The notes: generated by a model from the letters alone, not told the origin. DNA of 51,676 nucleotides from an uncultured Verrucomicrobia subdivision 3 bacterium (GCA_903872345.1 CAIQKM010000088.1:1-51676), one strand, 5' to 3'; counted from the stretch's first letter, positions 36,514-45,978 are shown. Numbers and translations are program-made.

Positions 36514-37392
36514 ATGAGCGAACTATTGAATTCACTGGTGGAACTAATCCGTCGCACCTCCGCAGAAATTCCCGACGACGTTCACCGGGCCATCCTGGCC
36601 TCGCTGGAAAACGAAAAGAAAGGCACGATTGCCGCCAACGCGATCAAGATCATTGACCAGAACATTGCGCTGGCGAAGCAGAAGTCGCAGCCGATCTGCC
36701 AGGACACGGGCAGCATTCTGTTCTATGTGGATGTGCCCGTGGGGTATGACCAGATCACCTTCGCCGAGACGGCGCGCGAAGCCGTGACGCTGGCGACGAA
36801 GAAGGGTTATTTGCGCCAGAACTCGGTGGATTCCATCACCGGCAAGAACGATGGTACCAACGTGGGGCCCGGCGCGCCGGCGTTTCATTTTCACCAGCAC
36901 CGGTCGGCGGAAATCTCCGTGCGGCTGGCGCTGAAAGGCGGCGGCTGCGAAAACGTGGGGGCGCAATATTCGCTGCCGGACGACGGGCTGCATGCGAACC
37001 GTGATCTGGACGGTTGCCGGAAGTCCATACTGGACGCCGTGTTGCAGGCGCAGGGCAAGGGCTGCGGTCCGGGCGTGCTGGGCGTGTGCATTGGCGGCGA
37101 CCGGGCGACGGGCTATGAACTTTCCAAGACGCAATTTCTGCGCCGGTTGGATGACCGCAATCCGAATCCCACTTTGGATGCTTTGGAACAGGACATTCTC
37201 AAGACCGCCAACGAACTGGGCATCGGGCCGATGGGCTTTGGCGGCAAGACCACGTTGCTGGGCGTGAAGATTACGGTGGCCAACCGCGTGCCAGCCTCGT
37301 ATTTCGTGAGCATCAGCTATATGTGCTGGGCTTTCCGCCGTCAGGGCGTGACGCTGGATAATGAGGGGAAGATTGGGAAGTGGTTGTATTGA
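36514..37392 (+). CDS. Class I fumarate hydratase-type, alpha subunit (Fe-S)
   Basis: 292 residues. This family forms the Fe-S catalytic part of class I fumarase or of the L-tartrate dehydratase type. Cluster cysteines are in ICQDTG (C62), GGGCENVG and GVCIGGDR. The end SISYMCWAFRR is typical of the alpha chain. In the two-subunit form a beta gene usually follows directly; here the next gene is an unrelated ATPase 55 bp away, and no beta-type gene is visible in this window. Fumarase is the commonest activity, but substrate specificity is not fixed by these motifs. Confidence 0.88.
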   Translation: MSELLNSLVELIRRTSAEIPDDVHRAILASLENEKKGTIAANAIKIIDQNIALAKQKSQPICQDTGSILFYVDVPVGYDQITFAETAREAVTLATKKGYLRQNSVDSITGKNDGTNVGPGAPAFHFHQHRSAEISVRLALKGGGCENVGAQYSLPDDGLHANRDLDGCRKSILDAVLQAQGKGCGPGVLGVCIGGDRATGYELSKTQFLRRLDDRNPNPTLDALEQDILKTANELGIGPMGFGGKTTLLGVKITVANRVPASYFVSISYMCWAFRRQGVTLDNEGKIGKWLY

Positions 37393-37447
37393 GCACTAAT
37401 TGAATTATCGCCAGATGGCCGGCCAGGGTGCATAATCCGACTAGCAA

Positions 37448-38539
37448 ATGCGCATACTGGAAAAGCTGACGATAAAGAACTTCAAATCCATCCGTGAGCA
37501 AACTCTTGCTCTCGGACGGTTGAACGTATTCATCGGCGGCAACGGCGCGGGCAAATCCAACTTGATCGGAGTCTTCCGTTTCCTGCGCGAGATTGTAAAC
37601 CAGAATCTGGCGGGTTACACCGGGGTGAAGGGCGGGGCGGACACGCTTTTATATTTTGGGAGAAAGCACTCCAAGGAGATGTCTTTCCACCTTGAATTTG
37701 GCGAGGGGGACGTGTCGAAAGGCGGCTATTCCGTGAGACTCAAGCCCACGGACGAAGACGGTTTCATTATCGCGGAAGAAAGCGTCCGTATTGACCCGGT
37801 GGTTGGAGAGCTGCCGATTGCAGCGGCGGTAAAAGAATCCATTTTAAAGCTGTATTTGAACAAGGTTGACCTTGCGCCGGTTCGCCAAATAATCAGTGAT
37901 TTGGACAGTTTCCGTGTTTATCATTTTCACGATACCAGTGACACAGCGGCGGTAAAAGGCACTGCTGATTTGGAGGATAACCGGGTATTGCGACCGCAAG
38001 CGGAAAACTTGGCGGCGTTTCTGTATTGGATGCAGCAAAAGGAACCCGATCATTTTGCAACTATCCAAGACACCCTGCGGCAAATTGCCCCGTTTTTTGA
38101 AGAATTCCGCCTCGCGCCATCCAGGTTGAATGAAGCCAAAATCAGACTGGAGTGGAAGGAGAAGGGCAATGATGCCTATTTCAATGCCTCGTCATTTTCT
38201 GACGGAACCCTGCGTTTCTTGTGTCTGGCCACCCTGTTACTGCAACCGGAGTTGCCCATGGTGGTTTTGCTGGATGAGCCGGAGTTGGGATTGCATCCGG
38301 CAGCCGTAACCTTGCTGGCCGATTTGCTGTCTTCGGCGGCAACGCGCACGCAGGTAATCGTGGCGACACAGTCCGTTACGTTGATTAATCAGTTGGATCC
38401 CGATTCGGTCTGGACGGTGGATCGCCAGGACAATCAAAGCGTTTTCCGCCATCTCAACCAAGCCGACATGGGCACCTGGCTGGATGATTACGGTCTGGGC
38501 GATCTTTGGGAGAAAAACATACTTGGCGCCAGACCATGA
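37448..38539 (+). CDS. AAA/ABC-type ATPase (AAA_21, OLD/RecF-like)
   Basis: 363 residues, cytoplasmic. The N-terminus LEKLTIKNFKSI and Walker A GGNGAGKSN (about 32-40) are typical of SMC/RecF/OLD-like ATPases. SFSDGTLRFLCLA is the signature region and VVLLDEPELGLHP the Walker B. A coiled or helical insert lies between about 110 and 220. The gene overlaps the following DUF4276 gene by an ATGA, so the two make one unit. Codon use is more AT-rich than in the neighbouring fumarase and rsmI genes, which suggests transfer (inference). Similar ATPases work with TOPRIM-type nucleases in anti-phage systems. Confidence 0.85.
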   Translation: MRILEKLTIKNFKSIREQTLALGRLNVFIGGNGAGKSNLIGVFRFLREIVNQNLAGYTGVKGGADTLLYFGRKHSKEMSFHLEFGEGDVSKGGYSVRLKPTDEDGFIIAEESVRIDPVVGELPIAAAVKESILKLYLNKVDLAPVRQIISDLDSFRVYHFHDTSDTAAVKGTADLEDNRVLRPQAENLAAFLYWMQQKEPDHFATIQDTLRQIAPFFEEFRLAPSRLNEAKIRLEWKEKGNDAYFNASSFSDGTLRFLCLATLLLQPELPMVVLLDEPELGLHPAAVTLLADLLSSAATRTQVIVATQSVTLINQLDPDSVWTVDRQDNQSVFRHLNQADMGTWLDDYGLGDLWEKNILGARP

Positions 38540-39219
38540 GCATCCGCGTGCTGATACTCGTTGAAGGCCAGACCGAGGAACGGTTTGTAAAGGATGTGCT
38601 GGCGCTGAATTTTTATGGCCGCCAGATTTTTTTCCAACCGACGATTCTGATGACCAAAAGGGTGAAAGCGGGCGCGAGTTTCAAGGGCGGCACAACCAAT
38701 TACGCAAAATTTCGCAATGATGCGAAACGGCTTTTGGCCGGTGCCGGGGATGCTCTCGTTACAACGATGCTTGATTATTACCGTTTGCCATCGGATTTTC
38801 CGGGCATGACCACTCGTCCAATGAACGGAACGCCGTTGAACCGGGTGATTCATGTGGAAAAGGCCATTGCCCGCGATTTGGGCGAGCCATCCAATTTCGT
38901 GCCTTTTCTGGCGCTCCATGAGTTTGAGGCATGGCTGTTTTCCTCGCCTGAAGAGTTGCCCCGCCTGTTTTCTTCGTCCAAGAAGCATTTGGAGTTTCAG
39001 GCCATTTGTGCCAGTGTGGCCACGCCCGAAGAAATCAATGAACGGCCTGAGCTTGCGCCTTACAAGCGAATCGCCAATTTGTTCCCAAGTTATCGGAAGA
39101 CATTGCATGGCCCGACCACTGCGGCGCGAATCGGACTGGCGCGGATACGGCAGCAGTGCCCGCATTTCAACGACTGGATTTCCCGATTCGACAATATGGC
39201 CAATTTGCCAGCAACTTAG
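38536..39219 (+). CDS. DUF4276 family protein (TOPRIM-like partner of the ATPase)
   Basis: 227 residues. The family pattern is clear: ILVEGQTEERFVKDVL at the N-terminus, KGGTTNYAKFRNDAKRLL, TMLDYYRLPSDFPG and FLALHEFEAWLFS. The EGQTE Glu and DYY Asp sit where a TOPRIM fold has its acidic catalytic residues, so a nuclease role is plausible (inference; no activity is established for the family to my knowledge). The ATG overlaps the ATPase stop (38536-38539). The rsmI start follows 11 bp after the stop. Confidence 0.85.
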   Translation: MSIRVLILVEGQTEERFVKDVLALNFYGRQIFFQPTILMTKRVKAGASFKGGTTNYAKFRNDAKRLLAGAGDALVTTMLDYYRLPSDFPGMTTRPMNGTPLNRVIHVEKAIARDLGEPSNFVPFLALHEFEAWLFSSPEELPRLFSSSKKHLEFQAICASVATPEEINERPELAPYKRIANLFPSYRKTLHGPTTAARIGLARIRQQCPHFNDWISRFDNMANLPAT

Positions 39220-39230
39220 AAAGCCAAACC

Positions 39231-39989
39231 ATGGATCTGCCACCACTCACCGCCAGCACGTTGTACCTCGTTGCCACCCCGATTGGCAACCTGGAGGACA
39301 TCACCCTGCGCGCGCTGCGCGTGCTGCGCGAGTGCGATGTGGTGGCCGCCGAGGATACCCGGCGCACCGGCCAGTTGCTCCGCCATTTTGAACTAAGCAA
39401 ACCGCTGTTGAGCTATTTTCAATTCAATGAGGCGCGGCGGAGTGAGGAAATCATCGAGCGTTTGCGGCGAGGCGAAAAGATCGCGTTAGTCACGGATGCG
39501 GGGAGTCCGGGCATCAGCGATCCGGGTGAACGCGTGGTGAAGGCCGCCATCGCCGCCGGCTTCCGCGTGGAAGCCGTGCCCGGGGCGTGTGCGCTGATCG
39601 CGGGTTTGACCGCGAGCGGTTTGCCGGCGGATGAATTTCATTTTGTGGGTTTTCTGCCGCACAAGTCCGGTCAGCGGCGGAATCAGTTGGAATCGCTCAA
39701 GGCCATCACCGGGACGTTGATTTTTTACGAGTCGCCGTATCGGATTGAAAAGCTGCTGGGCGAGTTGTGCGAGGTTTATCCCGAGCGCGACGTGGCGCTG
39801 GCACGTGAGCTGACCAAGAAGTTCGAGGAATATTTGCGTGGAAAACCGGCGGCCCTGCTGGAAATTGCCAAAAAGCGCAGTTTGAAAGGCGAGTTTGTGG
39901 TAATGGTGGCCGGCGCGGAACGGGGTCGGGGTAAACATGCTCCGGAGGCGGAGGAACGGGATATTCTTGAGGGACAGGTGGTGGATTGA
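39231..39989 (+). CDS. rsmI: 16S rRNA (cytidine-1402-2'-O)-methyltransferase
   Basis: 252 residues. RsmI methylates the ribose of C1402 in the decoding centre of 16S rRNA with S-adenosylmethionine. Motifs are LYLVATPIGNLEDIT, AEDTRRTGQLL, TDAGSPGISDPG, VPGACALIAGLTASGLP, FLPHKSGQR and TLIFYESPYRI, all standard for the YraL/RsmI branch of the tetrapyrrole-methylase fold. I chose ATG 39231; the frame is open back to 39156 inside the DUF4276 gene. The short distance suggests it now reads with the upstream pair. Confidence 0.95.
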   Translation: MDLPPLTASTLYLVATPIGNLEDITLRALRVLRECDVVAAEDTRRTGQLLRHFELSKPLLSYFQFNEARRSEEIIERLRRGEKIALVTDAGSPGISDPGERVVKAAIAAGFRVEAVPGACALIAGLTASGLPADEFHFVGFLPHKSGQRRNQLESLKAITGTLIFYESPYRIEKLLGELCEVYPERDVALARELTKKFEEYLRGKPAALLEIAKKRSLKGEFVVMVAGAERGRGKHAPEAEERDILEGQVVD

Positions 39990-40185
39990 CCGTTAATGGA
40001 ACCGGGGCGAATTGGGACAAGTGGAGCGCTATCCCGCTTTGAACATAGGCGACGTTTGGTTTGCGAGTGGGAAAGCGCCGTCGCCGCTGCGCTTTGCCGG
40101 CGCAGTCCATGACGTTTTCAATTTGCCATGACGCAGACGGCGGCGGAGTGCGACATGAGTTTCGGCTTATAATTGGAGCCGGCCG

Positions 40186-41025
40186 TCATTTGGGAGCGAG
40201 TTCGCCAAACCAATAAGCCGCCGTTACGCCGCCATCCATGAGGAAATCGCTGCCGGTGATAAACGCGCCGTCAGTTCCCATAAGCAGGGCGCCGACATTA
40301 CCTACCTCGTCGGGAGTGCCCGCCCGGCCGGTCGGGCAGTGATCAATCATGCGGCGGTAGCCCGCGCCGCGCGGTCCATTCAATTCATCATTTGCCAGCG
40401 GGGTGATGATGATGCCGGGGCTGATGGTATTCACCCGCGCACCGCGCTTTCCCCAGCGGACGGCTTCCGCCATTACCCGCAAAGAATTGCCGCGCTTCGA
40501 AAGTTGATAAGCGTGCAGGGAGTCCCTCACCTGATCCGGCTGGAGCATTGGCAGCTTAAGCAATTCTTCGACAGGCGTCGTGGCCAGCGCCGCGTTCTGT
40601 TCGGTGGAAAGGGGCGGCAGGCGATGGCCGGATTGTGATGCGATGACGACGCCGGAGCCTCCGCGTGCAATGACCTTGCCAAATTCTTCCAACACCAGCG
40701 CGGTTCCGTAAAGATCAACCTTCAGGATGGTTTCCGGCGACGCTTGGGAGGGGGAAACCCCGGCGGCGTGGATGACGCCCCAAACCTCGCCCAGCGACGC
40801 GGCCTTCTCGTCGAGAGCCTGCACCGAAGCACGGGAAGATACATCCACTATTGCGGTGCTAACGGTGAAGCCGGCGTCGTTCAATGTTTTGGCCGCGGCC
40901 TCGGCGTTTTCCTGACGCAAATCGGCGAGCAAAATGCATTTGCCGGTGCCAACCCGACGGGCGATGGCCTGGCCGATGGAGCCGGCGCCGATCACGACGA
41001 CAACATTTTGGGAGTTGTTTTTCAT
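40186..41025 (-). CDS. Short-chain dehydrogenase/reductase (SDR)
   Basis: 279 residues with a classical SDR layout. The cofactor motif is GAGSIGQAIA (about 14-23), DV is at the adenine pocket, IHAAGVS replaces NNAG, SQSGH carries the catalytic Ser, and YQLSKRGN gives the Tyr and Lys. The C-terminal GSDFLMDGG is also typical. The Asp in LADLR after the second strand favours NAD (inference). The substrate is unknown. I chose ATG 41025; the frame opens at 41049. It lies 45 bp after the GlcD-type gene and is likely cotranscribed. Confidence 0.88.
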   Translation of the reverse strand: MKNNSQNVVVVIGAGSIGQAIARRVGTGKCILLADLRQENAEAAAKTLNDAGFTVSTAIVDVSSRASVQALDEKAASLGEVWGVIHAAGVSPSQASPETILKVDLYGTALVLEEFGKVIARGGSGVVIASQSGHRLPPLSTEQNAALATTPVEELLKLPMLQPDQVRDSLHAYQLSKRGNSLRVMAEAVRWGKRGARVNTISPGIIITPLANDELNGPRGAGYRRMIDHCPTGRAGTPDEVGNVGALLMGTDGAFITGSDFLMDGGVTAAYWFGELAPK

Positions 41026-41070
41026 ATTGGCATGAGGGTTTGGCAACAACGTTGGCGGTGGCTGCCTGAT

Positions 41071-42447
41071 TTAAACAAACTTCCCCGGATTCAAAATGCC
41101 GTGCGGATCGAGGGCGGCTTTCACGGTGCGATGAAGCCGGCGAACCTCCGGGGATGCGGCCAGTTTCCACCAGGGTTTTTTGGCGAGGCCGATGCCGTGT
41201 TCGCCGGTGATCGCGCCGCCCCAGGCCACGACTTGGGCGAACAGTTCATCGAGCGCGGCTTCGGACCGTTTTTTAGCGCCGGGCTGCGTGAAATCCACCA
41301 TGACATTGGTATGGATGTTGCCATCGCCGGCATGGCCGAAGCAGGCGAGTTGCAGTCCATGTTTGCGTTGCAATTGGGCGGCGAACTTAAACAGATCGGC
41401 GAGCCGGCTGCGCGGGACCACGATGTCTTCGTTTAATTTGGTCAGGCCGGTGTCGCGCAGGGAATAGGAAAATTCGCGGCGGATCTGCCAGACGGCTTCG
41501 CACTCTTTGTCGCCAAGACCACGCTCGACAAAGTTGGGATGCTGGCGGCGGACGATTTTTTCCAAGGCGGCGATCTCGGTGATGACGGAATTTTTCTGGC
41601 CGTCCAGTTCCACAATGAGATGGGCTTTGCAGCCTTTGAGCCGTTCGCTCCGGGTGCGTTTGGCGGCGGCGGCGAGGGTGAAGGCATCGGCCACTTCGAG
41701 CGCGCAGGGCAGAATGCCGGCGGCGAAAATGGCGTGGAGGGTGCTGATGGCGTCATCCATGGAACCGAAGCCCACGGCCAGATTGGCGCGGTAGGGCGGC
41801 AGTGGGATTAATTTCAGCGTGGCCTCGGTGATCACGCCGAGCAGACCTTCCGAGCCGACGAACAGACGGTGGAGGTCGAAGCCGGTTTTGTTTTTATGCG
41901 TGCGGCCGCCGAGGCGGACAATGGTGCCATCCGCGAGCACGGCTTCCAAACCGAGGACGTAATCGCGGGTGACGCCATATTTTAGGCAACGCGGGCCGCC
42001 GGCATTGGTGGCGATGTTGCCGCCGAGGCTGCAATCTTTGCGGCTGGCGGGGTCGGGTGGATAGTACAAGCCCAGCTTGGCCGTCTCGTTTTGAAAATGT
42101 TCGGTAAGCACGCCGGGCTGCACCACGCCGACAAAATCGCCGGCATTGATCTCGATGATTTTATTCATGCGCTCCAGCGACAGGGCGATGCCGCCGTGCA
42201 GGGGCACGCAGCCGCCGACGTAGCCGTGTCCGGCACCGCGCGCGGTGACCGGGATGCGGTGTTTGTTCGCAAATTTCAAAATGGCCGCCACGGATTTGGT
42301 GGAGCGGGGCAGGGCGACGGCGTCCGGCTGGTGGGCGGCAAACCATTTGTCGCCGGCGTATTTTGCCAGGGTGGCGGGGTTCAGGTCCACTTCGCCGGGC
42401 AGGAGTTTTTTCAGCCGGAGCAACGGTTTTAATTTGGGGTCCATCAT
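41071..42447 (-). CDS. FAD-linked oxidase, GlcD/D-lactate dehydrogenase type
   Basis: 458 residues. It oxidises a 2-hydroxy acid such as glycolate or D-lactate with FAD. The FAD_binding_4 domain (about 35-215) shows PVTARGAGHGYVGG, SLGGNIATNAGG and GSEGLLGVITEATL. The FAD-oxidase C domain (about 220-458) has CFGHAGDGNIHTN and GEHGIGLAKKPW. ATG at 42447 or 42444 is preferred over TTG at 42459. No GlcE or GlcF subunits lie nearby. It is followed by the SDR gene. Confidence 0.92.
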   Translation of the reverse strand: MMDPKLKPLLRLKKLLPGEVDLNPATLAKYAGDKWFAAHQPDAVALPRSTKSVAAILKFANKHRIPVTARGAGHGYVGGCVPLHGGIALSLERMNKIIEINAGDFVGVVQPGVLTEHFQNETAKLGLYYPPDPASRKDCSLGGNIATNAGGPRCLKYGVTRDYVLGLEAVLADGTIVRLGGRTHKNKTGFDLHRLFVGSEGLLGVITEATLKLIPLPPYRANLAVGFGSMDDAISTLHAIFAAGILPCALEVADAFTLAAAAKRTRSERLKGCKAHLIVELDGQKNSVITEIAALEKIVRRQHPNFVERGLGDKECEAVWQIRREFSYSLRDTGLTKLNEDIVVPRSRLADLFKFAAQLQRKHGLQLACFGHAGDGNIHTNVMVDFTQPGAKKRSEAALDELFAQVVAWGGAITGEHGIGLAKKPWWKLAASPEVRRLHRTVKAALDPHGILNPGKFV

Positions 42448-42541
42448 TCGAAAATTCAATTATTCGTTGACCGAAGCATAAGGGGGCCGGGCCTTGAAGA
42501 CAAAACAGAAAAGATGCGACGGTTGAACTGGTTTTAACCGT

Positions 42542-44950
42542 TTAGGGATTGGTCAGTTGCCGTGCTTCGACGTTGCGGTAACGGATCACGGTGGTGTTGT
42601 CGTCGTTAAACGCCCCCAGACCGAGGAACGATTCCGCCGACTGCCGGTAACGGCTGCGGGGCGGTTGCGCATTCATGAGGACTGGTTGGCCGTTGACGCT
42701 GGCGGTGACCTGTCCGTCCTGAAAACGAAATGTAAACGCGTTGGTTTGGCGGTCCAAGGGCAGTTTGGTTAGCAACTGGCGGGTGGTCCAGTGATGGGAG
42801 AAGCTGGTCACATCGCCTTCGTCGGCGTTGCGTTTGATGCGAAAGGCGTACCAGTTCCAGGATTCATATTCCGGGAAACCCATGACGAGCCCGCCTTGGA
42901 AGGATTGGCTGGTACTGCTGACCACTTCAAACTGGCCGCGCATTTCAAAATCGGCGCCCACGCGCGCACGGGAATAAAGCAGATGGCCGCCGGGGCCGGA
43001 CTGAACTTCGAGAGAGCCGTCCGGCAGCAGGTGGCAGTTTCCGAATGCCACGTTCCAGCCGGTCAGGTTGGTATCGGTCGGCAGAAACGGCACCCATCGG
43101 CCGGTCCGCAACTGTTTCTCCAAGGTGAGGGAAGCAATCCGTTCCTGGACAAAGGAGCGCGTGCGGTCATCCAGATCAGCGAGGGTTGCCAGCTCCTGAT
43201 ACTTTTTCAAGGCGCCGGCGGCGTTGAAGGTTTGACGTTCAAATTCAGCCGCCTGGACGGCTTTGGCCTGGGGGCCGGTGCGGGCGGCTACCTCCAGCGG
43301 CATCAGCGACAAGTCGCGGCCCCATTTTTTCAGGTTGTCCGGCCAGGGCTGCCAGTGAGTGGCTTCCAATTGGGCGCGCGCGACGTCGTATTTTCCGGCG
43401 AGATACGCCACGGCGGCATAGGTGGTGTGCCAGCCATCCCGGCAATCGGCCTGGGAAGGTTCGCCGAGGTAGCCTTCGTACATCATTTGCAAATCCGGCC
43501 AGATGTCGGCGCGTTGGTACAGGTGCCGGCCCGGTGGCAGATCGGATTCTTCTTCCACATTCTCCACCGATTCAAAATACATCCGGGGCACGTCGGTATC
43601 AAAGCGGCGGGTGTTCAATTCCGTCCGGCCAAAGGCGAGCATGGCCTCGGGGCTGCCATACCAGCGCGGCCGGAGACCCCAGCGCAGGTTCTGCCAGGCG
43701 GGGGCAAAATCAAATTGCGCCGCGACCGCGCGGTCAAACCAGATCCGCATTTCGTCAATGCCGGCATCTCCGAGGGAAACGTAAATCATGAGATTGGGCG
43801 CCAGGGCCAGATCGGGACGCAGATTCCAAGCTTCGGTGAGTTGCTGCCGGGCCAGCGCCAGGTGGTCGCTGAATCCCTGGGCTCCGGCAGCGGTGACGGT
43901 ATTGATATATCCGCCACCCCGGGCCTGCCAGGCCAGGTTGATTTCGGACTCCCCGGCCAGCACCAGCGCCAGCCAATGAAAGATGTCGCCCTGCTGGCGG
44001 GCCACGGCGGCGAGGGCGGCACTGTTCCGCTCCATAAAGGAATCGCCCCAGCCGCCCACCAGCGCGGCGGCGACTTCCGGCTGGTCGGCGGGCCGGATGC
44101 TGCCATCGGCAAAGGCTTCCGAGAATCGTTGCACGGCCAGCTTGTCCAGAATCGCCAGCCGGAGAGTGTCATCATCCCGCTTTTCGCGCAGCTTGTCCGC
44201 GAGCATTACCGTGGCGTAGAGCTTGGGATAGGCCAGATGTTTGGAATGTTCAAAACCTTTTACGGCGTGGTCCAGCCGGTGGATGCCATCGAATAAATTG
44301 ACGGCGTTTACGCCGGCCACGGTCAACACCAGGGGATCGGTGCCGGCCGGGTTGGCGGCCAGTTCATCACCCAGTTGATCGAGCGGGGGCAGGTTGGTAT
44401 CCACCGGGCCACCGAAATGGCAATCGACCCAGTTTTGCAGGTAGCCCAGGGCGCGGGCATCCGTGGTCGGATTGCGTTCGCCGCGCAGTTTGTATCCCTC
44501 GACGTATTGGCGGAGCCGGAATTCCCGCCGCGCACTTATCAGTGTGGCTTCGGTTACCGCATTGCTGCCGATCACGACCGGCTGGCTGGCCGCCACCATG
44601 CCATCCGAGGTTGCCATGGCTGATGTGCGAGTGATCCGGGCGGCCTGCCGCCATGCGGTTTTGGCCTGATGGCCGGCGAGGGCAAGGGCGAGGATGACGA
44701 GGCCGACCACGACAATCGCCACGACGGCGGGGAAGGCTTTTTGGGGGGGCGGCGGCGTTGGTTGCAGCACGGGCGGAACGATGCGCGGGGCGGCGGCCGG
44801 CAGCACGGAATTCAATGGCTGCCACTGCACCATGCCTTCGCACCAGACGAGTTCGGCACCGGTCAGTTCGCCCCGGTCCCGCCGCGCCTGCAATTCTGCC
44901 AGCGGGAAGATGCCCAGATTTTGTCCTTGGTGATGCAGGTGATAATTCAT
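42542..44950 (-). CDS. GYF-domain membrane protein with large extracytoplasmic region
   Basis: 802 residues. Residues about 1-50 form a GYF_2-type domain (GIFPLAELQARRDRGELTG and the Trp in MVQWQPL). A Pro-rich linker leads to one membrane helix (about 73-93). The rest (about 130-600) is mostly helical and TPR-like in feel. The C-terminal 190 residues look like a DUF1080/laminin-G-type beta sandwich (FQGGLVMGFPEYESWNWYAF, NGQPVLM). The function is unknown. The gene is 28 bp after a second GYF protein that is an M48 peptidase, so both probably act at one membrane complex (inference). Confidence 0.7.
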   Translation of the reverse strand: MNYHLHHQGQNLGIFPLAELQARRDRGELTGAELVWCEGMVQWQPLNSVLPAAAPRIVPPVLQPTPPPPQKAFPAVVAIVVVGLVILALALAGHQAKTAWRQAARITRTSAMATSDGMVAASQPVVIGSNAVTEATLISARREFRLRQYVEGYKLRGERNPTTDARALGYLQNWVDCHFGGPVDTNLPPLDQLGDELAANPAGTDPLVLTVAGVNAVNLFDGIHRLDHAVKGFEHSKHLAYPKLYATVMLADKLREKRDDDTLRLAILDKLAVQRFSEAFADGSIRPADQPEVAAALVGGWGDSFMERNSAALAAVARQQGDIFHWLALVLAGESEINLAWQARGGGYINTVTAAGAQGFSDHLALARQQLTEAWNLRPDLALAPNLMIYVSLGDAGIDEMRIWFDRAVAAQFDFAPAWQNLRWGLRPRWYGSPEAMLAFGRTELNTRRFDTDVPRMYFESVENVEEESDLPPGRHLYQRADIWPDLQMMYEGYLGEPSQADCRDGWHTTYAAVAYLAGKYDVARAQLEATHWQPWPDNLKKWGRDLSLMPLEVAARTGPQAKAVQAAEFERQTFNAAGALKKYQELATLADLDDRTRSFVQERIASLTLEKQLRTGRWVPFLPTDTNLTGWNVAFGNCHLLPDGSLEVQSGPGGHLLYSRARVGADFEMRGQFEVVSSTSQSFQGGLVMGFPEYESWNWYAFRIKRNADEGDVTSFSHHWTTRQLLTKLPLDRQTNAFTFRFQDGQVTASVNGQPVLMNAQPPRSRYRQSAESFLGLGAFNDDNTTVIRYRNVEARQLTNP

Positions 44951-44978
44951 GGCGATAATGGGACCGGACGCGGGGGAA

Positions 44979-45953
44979 TTATTGACCCAGGCCCAATTCT
45001 TTGGCTGCGCTGTTCAAATGGTTCAACCGCGCCAGCAAGTGGGGATGGGTGGCATAGAGCGTGCGGTATTTCACAAAGAATTCGCCGCTGTGCCGGGTCC
45101 ATTGCGCCGCTGCTTCGGCGACGTTGACCTGGGATGCAAGTTGCGCGCCCACGGTGGCGTTCATCAGGGCGAGTTGGCTGGCGGAGAGGCTGCCGGCGCA
45201 GTAAAGGCCCACGCGGTCGCAGGTGAGTTCCGCCCGGCGGGAGTGCCAGAGATAGACCCAGATCAGCCAGCCGCCGAGCTTGGCGAGCTTTTGTTTTTTA
45301 TCCAGATGGCCGGCCCAATGGTGGCCGAGCTCATGGCCCACCAGCCAGGCCAGTTGCTGTTTGTCGCCCTTCAGCAAGATCGAATCCACGGCGCCGGAAA
45401 AGAGCACGACCATGCGCTGCTTGAAAATCCGGGTGGCAAAAGAATTCCAGACGTTGTGCTGGATGACATACACTTCCGGTTCGGCCATGCCCAGCCGCTG
45501 GCAACTATTTTTTACGATCGCATACACCTCCGGCAACTGGGTGGCGGACACCCGGATGGAGTTGGTTTTCAGATGCGCCGCGAACCATGCCTGGCCAAAG
45601 GCGACGAAGAGCCAGTAGAGCAAAAAATAAATCAGGAAGATGCCGTAGCTGAAGCCGACCACGAGGATGATCCCGATCCAGACCGGCAGGGAGGCCAGAT
45701 AAAGCCAGACGAGCGCGGTTCGTTCATGCGGGTCGCGCAGGCGGTTGGTGTCGAAGGGAATCACCGGTGGCGGCGGGGCGGTGGCGGCTCCGGCGGCCGG
45801 CGTCAGGAGGGTTTCAAGGGAAACCCAATTCGAGCTGCCCTCCACGCAGGCCATGGCGTTGCGAAGCACTTCGCCACTGTAGATTTTTTCCTGCAACTCC
45901 GCCGAGGTGAACGGCCCGATGGGCTGCCCGTCTTTGAGAAGGTAGATGTTCAT
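44979..45953 (-). CDS. GYF-domain M48 family zinc metallopeptidase
   Basis: 324 residues. An N-terminal GYF_2-like domain (IYLLKDGQPIGPFTSAELQ, SSNWVSLETLL) is fused to an integral-membrane M48 peptidase. Two membrane helices lie at about 82-130. The zinc site is VGHELGHHWAGHLD (about 203-216, HExxH), with a probable third ligand Glu in RRAELTCDRVG. M48 proteins (HtpX/Ste24-like) act in membrane-protein quality control. The fusion to GYF is uncommon. It is upstream of, and likely cotranscribed with, the 802-residue GYF protein. Confidence 0.88.
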   Translation of the reverse strand: MNIYLLKDGQPIGPFTSAELQEKIYSGEVLRNAMACVEGSSNWVSLETLLTPAAGAATAPPPPVIPFDTNRLRDPHERTALVWLYLASLPVWIGIILVVGFSYGIFLIYFLLYWLFVAFGQAWFAAHLKTNSIRVSATQLPEVYAIVKNSCQRLGMAEPEVYVIQHNVWNSFATRIFKQRMVVLFSGAVDSILLKGDKQQLAWLVGHELGHHWAGHLDKKQKLAKLGGWLIWVYLWHSRRAELTCDRVGLYCAGSLSASQLALMNATVGAQLASQVNVAEAAAQWTRHSGEFFVKYRTLYATHPHLLARLNHLNSAAKELGLGQ

Positions 45954-45978
45954 AAGGGGTGGAACTGCAAGATGGGTG

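Noticed and set aside
42791..44296. 501-codon plus-strand frame opposite the GYF protein
   Set aside because: No domain, Gly/Pro/His-rich antisense composition; the minus-strand frame has GYF and membrane segments.
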